NCBI RefSeq assembly: GCF_036226745.1
Contig: NZ_CP109013.1
Span: 1,550,001-1,614,000 of the forward strand
Length of the DNA: 64,000 nucleotides
Direction of reading: 5' to 3'
Source: Streptomyces sp. NBC_00683
GTDB taxonomy: Bacteria; Actinomycetota; Actinomycetes; Streptomycetales; Streptomycetaceae
Of the stretch, positions 59,424 to 64,000 are shown piece after piece. The position numbers and the translations under genes were made by a program. How positions within the stretch are numbered: position 1 is the stretch's first letter; every line of letters starts with the position of its first letter. The notes beneath the pieces were generated by a model, which saw only the letters and a program-made list of their open reading frames with translations, had not been told where the DNA came from and did not search any database.

Positions 59424-59617
59424 GAACGGATCCCCCCGCACTCGGATGCTGCGCCCGACCCTACCCCGGTCGTAGCCCTCCGTAGCCGCGTGTACCCGGG
59501 CGGACAGGAGCGGAAAGGTGCGCACCGGCGTGAGGACGGCGCGGAGCGCCTAGGCTCGTACGGGACAGCGCACGGCCGGAACGGGTGCGCGGGCCGACGG
59601 AGCGAGGAGGCGGGGCG

Positions 59618-60394
59618 GTGGAGGTCACCTGGTGGGGTCACGCCACCTGCACGATCGAGGACTCCGGGGTCCGGGTGCTGACCGATCCTCTGTTCGTACG
59701 GCGCTTCGCGCATCTGCGCCGGCGCCGGGGCGAGGTGCCACCTCCCGAGGCCGCTGTCGCCGACGCGGTCCTGATCTCCCATCTGCACTCCGACCATCTG
59801 CATCTCCCCTCCCTGGCCCGTCTCTCCCCGGGCAGCCTGCTGATCGTGCCCAAGGGGGCGACCGGGGCCGTACGGGGGCTGAGGGTGCTGCGCCGGATGC
59901 GCGGGCTGCGGATCACCGAGGTCGCCCCGGGCGACGAGGTCCGTGTCGGCGCGGTGCTGGTCAGGGCGGTACCCGCCCTGCACGACGGCCGGCGGCTGCC
60001 GGTCGGCCCGCACCGTGTGCCCGCCCTGGGCTTCGTGGTCGAGGGCGAGGCCCGCACCTACTTCGCCGGTGACACCGGGCTGTTCGACGACATGGCCGAT
60101 GCCGTGGGGCCGGTCGATGTGGCGCTGCTGCCCGTCGGCGGCTGGGGTCCCTATCTCGGCCATCACCATCTGGATGCCGCCCGCGCCGCGCAGGCGCTGG
60201 CCATGCTGGCGCCGCGCTCCGCGGTGCCGGTGCACTACGGCACGTACTGGCCGATCGGGATGGACGGGGTCCGGCCGCACGAGTTCCACGCGCCGGGCGA
60301 CGAATTCGTACGGCAGGCCGCACTCGTGGCGCCGGGGGTGGCGGTGCACCGGCTGGGGCACGGCGAGCATGTGCGGCCGGAGGCCCGTAGATGA
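59618..60394 (+). CDS. Metallo-beta-lactamase-fold hydrolase (UlaG-like)
   Basis: A 258-residue metallo-hydrolase. The zinc motif is HLHSDHLH, preceded by WWGHATCTIED and followed by YFAGDTGLFDD and VPVHYGTYWP (third histidine). This is the UlaG/YtkL-type branch, often acting on phosphodiesters or lactones. GTG at 59618 with AGGAGG ahead; the upstream open frame lacks a start signal. It overlaps the DedA gene by 4 bp (ATGA), so the two are coupled. Confidence 0.9.
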   Translation: MEVTWWGHATCTIEDSGVRVLTDPLFVRRFAHLRRRRGEVPPPEAAVADAVLISHLHSDHLHLPSLARLSPGSLLIVPKGATGAVRGLRVLRRMRGLRITEVAPGDEVRVGAVLVRAVPALHDGRRLPVGPHRVPALGFVVEGEARTYFAGDTGLFDDMADAVGPVDVALLPVGGWGPYLGHHHLDAARAAQALAMLAPRSAVPVHYGTYWPIGMDGVRPHEFHAPGDEFVRQAALVAPGVAVHRLGHGEHVRPEARR

Positions 60395-61011
60395 TCCAGG
60401 AAGTCGTGCGGCAGCTGCCGACGGAGTCGACGCAGCAGGCCTTCGGCTATCCGTCGTTGTTCGCGCTGGTGGCGTTGGGGTCGCTGGTGCCGGTGGTGCC
60501 GACGGGGGCGCTGGTGAGTTCGGCCGCCGTGGTGGCGTTCCACCAGACGTCACCGTTCGCCCTGCTGGCGGTCTTCGTGGTGGCGTCGGCCGCGGCGTTC
60601 CTCGGGGACATATGCCTGTACTGGCTGGGGCAGCGCGGGGTGCGGTCCAAGAACGGCTCGAGGTGGCTGGAGGCGATCAGCAGCCGGGCCGCTCCGGAGC
60701 GCCTCGCTCAGGCGCAGCAGAAGCTGGACGAGCACGGCGCCACGGTGCTGGTGCTGTCCCGGCTGGTGCCGGCCGGACGGATACCGGTGATGCTGGCCTG
60801 TCTGCTCGGCGGGATGCCGCTGCGGCAGTTCGCCCGCGGTGACGTGCCGGCGTGTCTGGCCTGGGCCGCGACGTATCAGCTGATCGGGATCCTGGGCGGT
60901 TCCCTCTTCGCCGAGCCGTGGCAGGGTGTGCTCGCCGCGGTCGCCCTGACGCTGCTGATCAGCGGGGCACCGGCGGTGTGGCGCCGGCTGCGGGCCAGGC
61001 TGGGCCACTGA
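60391..61011 (+). CDS. DedA-family membrane protein
   Basis: A 206-residue VTT/DedA protein with about five membrane segments. Family marks include a conserved acidic start, FLGDICLYWLGQRG, and the VLSRLVPAGRIPVMLACLLGGM stretch, resembling the functional F/Y-x-R-x-x-P-x-x-R region with Arg at slightly different spacing. DedA proteins move lipid carriers such as undecaprenyl phosphate across the membrane. Coupled to the hydrolase gene before it; ends 10 bp from the convergent hydrolase gene. Confidence 0.9.
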   Translation: MIQEVVRQLPTESTQQAFGYPSLFALVALGSLVPVVPTGALVSSAAVVAFHQTSPFALLAVFVVASAAAFLGDICLYWLGQRGVRSKNGSRWLEAISSRAAPERLAQAQQKLDEHGATVLVLSRLVPAGRIPVMLACLLGGMPLRQFARGDVPACLAWAATYQLIGILGGSLFAEPWQGVLAAVALTLLISGAPAVWRRLRARLGH

Positions 61012-61021
61012 CCCGGCATTT

Positions 61022-62044
61022 TCAGCCGCCGAGGACACGTGAGCCGCCGACCGGCAGGTCCCAGAGGTCTTCGCGGGGGTATCCGGCCTGGTTCCAGGCG
61101 GTACGGAGCCGGATCAGCGGTTCGAGTACGGGTTCGGCGGAGAGCAGGAACGTCGCCCAGTGCATCGGTGCCATCGCGCGGGCGCCGAGGTCCTCGTACG
61201 CCTGCACGGCCTCCTCGGGGTCCGTGTGCACGTCGGAGAGCCACCAGCGCGGTTCGTACGCGCCGATGGGCAGCATCGCCAGGTCGAGTCCGGGGTAGCG
61301 GCGGCCGATCTCCTTGAACCAGTGCCCGTAGCCGCTGTCCCCCGCGAAGTAGATCCGCCGCCCCTGCCGGTCGCCGAGGACCCAGCCGCCCCACAGTGAG
61401 CGGCAGGTGTCCACGAGGGTGCGCTTGGACCAGTGGTGGGAGGGTACGAAGTCGAACCGCACGCCGCCCAGTTCAGCCGATTCCCACCAGTCGAGCTCGG
61501 TGACGCAGGTGAACCGGCGGCGCCGGAACCAGGAGCCGAGCCCGGCGGGGACGAACAGCGGAGTGGCCCGCGGCAGCCTGCGCAGCGTCGGGGCGTCCAG
61601 GTGGTCGTAGTGGTTGTGGCTGATGACGACGGCGTCGACGGGCGGCAGTTCCTCCCAGCGGACGCCGACCGGGGTGATCCGCGCCGGGGTGCCGAGGATC
61701 CGGCGCGACCAGACCGGGTCGGTGAGGACGGTGAGCCCGCCGACCCTGACGATCCAGCTGGCGTGTCCTGCCCAGGTGACGGCCATCGTGTCCGTCCCCG
61801 CGGCGGGCAGCGGGCCGGGAGCGTACGGCAGCCGGTGGATCCCGCGCAGCCCTTCGGTGTTGGGCCGCAGGGCGCGCTCGCGGGCCAGCCGCGTCATGCC
61901 CCTGACACCCGGGAGCGGGGCGGTGAGGCGGTCCGCGAAGCTGCTGGGCCAGGACCGGACCTCACCGAGGGGGCGCGCCGGGACGACGCGGCCGGTGGCC
62001 GCGGGGCCGGGATCCGCGACCGGGCGCTCGGTCTGTTCCGTCAT
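61022..62044 (-). CDS. Metallo-beta-lactamase-fold hydrolase (NAPE-PLD-like)
   Basis: A 340-residue metallo-hydrolase. Zinc motif HNHYDHLD, preceded by VTWAGHASWIV and LTDPVWSRR, and followed by SHHWSKRTL, YFAGDSGYG and a late APMHWATF. The layout matches N-acyl-phosphatidylethanolamine phospholipase D relatives. ATG at 62044 with AGGAG ahead, rather than the ATG 27 bp upstream, which has none. It lies 13 bp after the aminotransferase-fold gene, so the two are probably co-transcribed. Phospholipid substrate is inferred from the family only. Confidence 0.9.
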   Translation of the reverse strand: MTEQTERPVADPGPAATGRVVPARPLGEVRSWPSSFADRLTAPLPGVRGMTRLARERALRPNTEGLRGIHRLPYAPGPLPAAGTDTMAVTWAGHASWIVRVGGLTVLTDPVWSRRILGTPARITPVGVRWEELPPVDAVVISHNHYDHLDAPTLRRLPRATPLFVPAGLGSWFRRRRFTCVTELDWWESAELGGVRFDFVPSHHWSKRTLVDTCRSLWGGWVLGDRQGRRIYFAGDSGYGHWFKEIGRRYPGLDLAMLPIGAYEPRWWLSDVHTDPEEAVQAYEDLGARAMAPMHWATFLLSAEPVLEPLIRLRTAWNQAGYPREDLWDLPVGGSRVLGG

Positions 62045-62057
62045 CGAGAGGCTCCTG

Positions 62058-63296
62058 TCATCGGAGTTCATCGAGGGCTGCTGCGAAAATGCTCAACGCT
62101 TGTGCGACATGGGGCAATTTCAAGGGCTCCACCGCAGTGAGGGACTCCATCTGCTCCTGCGGGGTTGAGCCGAGCAGCGGCCCCGTGCCCAGCCGGACCC
62201 TCAGGGCACCCAGTTCGTCCCCGAACCGGTGTCCGCCCGGAGTCGGGGTGCCGAGCCGCTGCGTCAGGTACTCCTCCAGCTCCATGGAGTCCGTGACGCC
62301 CCGGGCGGCCAGCCTGGTGCGCAGCGGGCCGAGGTCGGCGTAGAGGTGCCGGCCCGCCTGCGGAGGCCTGGCCAGCGCGCCGGCGGTGAGCACGGCACGG
62401 TGCGCGGCGGGGGCGACCTGGGCCTGGAGGCCGGCGGCCTGCCGGATCCTTTCCGTGACCGCCTCCGGTTCCCGCAGCGCGTGGGCGGCCGCCCGTGCGA
62501 CGGGTTCCGCCACGAGGGCGCCGAGGGCGGTGAGGATGTCGAGGGCGCGTGCGCGGCGGACGGCCGCGCGCCCGGTGGCCGGGAAACGGGCGACGGCGAC
62601 CGGCCACGCGGACGGGGTCAGCGCACCGGCCAGGTCCACGAGGACGGTCACGTCGTCGGGGCACATCTCGGCGGGGCTGAGCAGGACCGTGTCGAGGGGC
62701 CGGTACACGGTGTCGCGCCAGGTCTCGTCGCTGACGATGTGCAGCCCCTCGCCGACGGCGGCCTCGCAGACCTCCCGGACCAGCTCCGGCGGAGCGACGG
62801 TGGCGGTCGGGTCGTCGACCACGGAGATCAGCAGCAGCCGGGGTCTGCCGCCCTCGGCACGCACCCTGCGTACGGTCTCCAGCAGGGCGAACGGGTCGGG
62901 TATGCCGCCGCACTCGGCCGGGGTGGGCACGTGGTACGCGGGCCGGCCGAGCAGCCGCGCCTGCGGCATCCAGGTGGCGGGGCTGGGGCGGGGCATGAGC
63001 ACATCGCCGCCGTGCGCGGCGATGAGCGCGAGAAGCAGCGGCTGGGCGCCCGGGGCCGCCGCGATGTCCCCGGGGCCGCTGTGCAGGCCTCGCCGCTCCC
63101 AGTAGGCGCAGGCGGCCTCCCGCAGGATCGTTCCGCCACCCGGGGGCTCGGGGCTGGTCCTGGCGGCCGAGGCGGCCAGCACCTCGGCCAGCTCCGGGAG
63201 CACGGGAAGACCGGGTTCGGGGGCGGGCGGCCCGTACCGCACGGGGCCGTGGTCCTGCCGGACGGCGTGGGGCTGCTTCCGCTCGCTCCAGTGCAT
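62058..63296 (-). CDS. Aminotransferase-fold protein lacking the PLP lysine
   Basis: A 412-residue fold-type I (class I/II) aminotransferase relative. Landmarks are AAPGAQPLLLALIAAHGGDVLMPRP (cofactor phosphate region), LISVVDDPTATV, and the pyridine-ring aspartate in SDETW. The Schiff-base lysine expected in the S-x-x-K segment is glycine (DLAGALTP, Gly224), the usual Tyr after the Asp is Trp, and the following GxR is lost. It is therefore unlikely to transaminate. ATG at 63296 with a strong GGAGGAGG site, so it is expressed. It may be a regulator, a binding protein or an enzyme with different chemistry. Confidence 0.85.
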   Translation of the reverse strand: MHWSERKQPHAVRQDHGPVRYGPPAPEPGLPVLPELAEVLAASAARTSPEPPGGGTILREAACAYWERRGLHSGPGDIAAAPGAQPLLLALIAAHGGDVLMPRPSPATWMPQARLLGRPAYHVPTPAECGGIPDPFALLETVRRVRAEGGRPRLLLISVVDDPTATVAPPELVREVCEAAVGEGLHIVSDETWRDTVYRPLDTVLLSPAEMCPDDVTVLVDLAGALTPSAWPVAVARFPATGRAAVRRARALDILTALGALVAEPVARAAAHALREPEAVTERIRQAAGLQAQVAPAAHRAVLTAGALARPPQAGRHLYADLGPLRTRLAARGVTDSMELEEYLTQRLGTPTPGGHRFGDELGALRVRLGTGPLLGSTPQEQMESLTAVEPLKLPHVAQALSIFAAALDELR

Positions 63297-63400
63297 CCCG
63301 GGGCCTCCTCCGCCTGCATCACCCTGGGCCCTTTATACGGAGGTTTCACCCGCTCCGCCCCCGCACCGGACCCAGATGTGGCGCCCGGGGCGGACGGGAG

Positions 63401-63431
63401 GCGCCCGGCGGGCCGGGGCACCGCCGGGCGC
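63401..63431 (-). terminator. Hairpin after the SMP-30-type gene
   Basis: GCGCCCGGCGG (63401-63411) pairs with CCGCCGGGCGC (63421-63431) around a 9-base loop, 31 bp beyond the SMP-30-type stop and before the aminotransferase-fold gene. Confidence 0.6.
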
Positions 63432-63461
63432 ACCACCGACAGAGGGCGGGAAAAGGGCCGG

Positions 63462-64000
63462 TCAGCCCGCGAACGGAACCTCCGGCACGCCTCGCCCCGC
63501 GTCGGCAAGCACCAGCAGGGACCCCGACAGCGGATGCGGTGCCAGGAGACCGGTCCGGGCCGAGGAGACGTACAGATCGGCGAGGTCCGGCCCCCCGAAC
63601 GCGCATGACGTCGGCCGCCGGACCGGCAGGTCCACGATCAGGTCCAGCCGGCCGTCCGGCGTGTAGCGCCGCACGGCCGCACCGTCCCAGAGGGCGGTCC
63701 ACACACAGCCCTCGGCGTCCACCGTCAGCCCGTCCGGCCAGCCGGCGCCCGGCTCGACGACGGCGAACGTACGGCGGTTGCGGATGTGCTCGCCCTCCAC
63801 GTCGAAGACGTCGATCCGCCGTGTCGGGCTGTCGATGTAGTACATGAGCCGCCCGTCGGGGCTCCAGCCGGTGCCGTTGCTGACCGTCACCGCGTCCGGC
63901 ACGACCGCCACGCCGCCGTCCGGCCCGATCCGGGACAGGCTGCCGCCCGCCTCCCGCTCGTCGTAGCGCATGGTGCCCGCCCATAGCGCGCCGTCCGGTG
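63462..64000 (-). CDS. SMP-30/gluconolactonase-family protein, partial (N-terminus beyond right edge)
   Basis: The C-terminal 178 residues or so of a six-bladed beta-propeller lactonase. Visible marks are GALWAGTMRYDE, the metal-site NGTGWSPDGRLMYYID, GWPDGLTVDAEGCVW and TSCAFGGPDLADLYVSSA near the C-terminus. These match SMP-30/gluconolaconase/LRE proteins, calcium- or zinc-dependent enzymes that open sugar lactones. The start lies beyond the window; the frame stays open to base 64000. The partner dehydrogenase, if any, would be further right. Confidence 0.92.
   Translation of the reverse strand, partial: PDGALWAGTMRYDEREAGGSLSRIGPDGGVAVVPDAVTVSNGTGWSPDGRLMYYIDSPTRRIDVFDVEGEHIRNRRTFAVVEPGAGWPDGLTVDAEGCVWTALWDGAAVRRYTPDGRLDLIVDLPVRRPTSCAFGGPDLADLYVSSARTGLLAPHPLSGSLLVLADAGRGVPEVPFAG

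Noticed and set aside
1..64000. tRNA, rRNA, CRISPR array, insertion sequence or prophage
   Set aside because: No cloverleaf-like gene ends, repeat-spacer pattern, transposase, integrase or terminal repeats were seen on reading both strands; a dedicated RNA search was not possible.

Overview
The window is very G+C-rich DNA with densely packed genes, GTG/TTG starts and many 4-base stop/start overlaps. It carries Tat-exported and lipobox-bearing proteins, an MreB-like/SecDF locus and a TTA codon at the very start of a regulator. All of this points to a Streptomyces chromosome (or a very close relative). I see no rRNA, tRNA, CRISPR array, insertion sequence or phage module.

Positions 1-7.8 kb: a partial sucC faces away from a four-gene operon for oxalate use. 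It encodes an oxalyl-CoA decarboxylase-type ThDP enzyme, formyl-CoA:oxalate CoA-transferase (frc), an ADP-forming acyl-CoA synthetase and an OxlT-like oxalate/formate exchanger. A perfect 19-bp hairpin closes it and also closes the facing operon.

Positions 7.8-16.1 kb (minus strand): a tightly coupled operon related to the poorly understood bacterial 'ebo' metabolite-traffic operons. It encodes an inositol-phosphate synthase, a UbiA prenyltransferase (EboC-like), a TIM-barrel isomerase, EboA, a TatD-like hydrolase (EboB-like), EboE, an alkaline-phosphatase-fold phosphodiesterase (EboF-like) and a Tat-exported TIM-barrel protein. Positions 16.2-27.7 kb (minus): a giant secreted modular protein (sugar dehydrogenase, PKD, carbohydrate-binding, ThuA, DUF1080), then a ribose-type ABC importer with a Gfo/Idh oxidoreductase, a sugar isomerase and a ROK regulator. 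This set fits uptake and 3-keto-type breakdown of a glycoside.

Positions 27.9-36.4 kb: a GntR/FCD regulator, an orphan FabH, a PanE-like reductase, a NAD-type formate dehydrogenase with a rearranged gene order (catalytic domain, NuoE-NuoF fusion, detached Fe-S/Mo-Fe4S4 domain) and fdhD. The formate dehydrogenase can oxidise the formate that oxalate breakdown releases. A shared 15-bp GntR-type motif occurs before the oxalate operon, before gntR itself and before the panE-fdh operon, so the two halves of the route are probably one regulon despite lying 29 kb apart.

Positions 36.6-47.6 kb: mostly single genes, including a helix-hairpin-helix protein, a bile-acid/sodium-symporter-type transporter with a LysR regulator, a long-chain acyl-CoA synthetase, an aldo/keto reductase, a ricin-type lectin, two methyltransferases, an AraC remnant, a TTA-containing LysR gene, a pterin dehydratase, an XRE regulator and a YoaK-type membrane protein. 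Positions 47.7-53.7 kb (minus): ligA, then mreB-like, a small secreted protein and a fused secDF. Positions 53.7-64 kb: DUF1996 and DUF305 secreted proteins behind two LacI-type operators, with the LacI gene next to them. These are followed by a holin-like/phosphodiesterase fusion, two metallo-beta-lactamase-fold hydrolases around a DedA protein, an aminotransferase-fold protein lacking its PLP lysine, and a partial SMP-30/gluconolactonase gene at the right edge.
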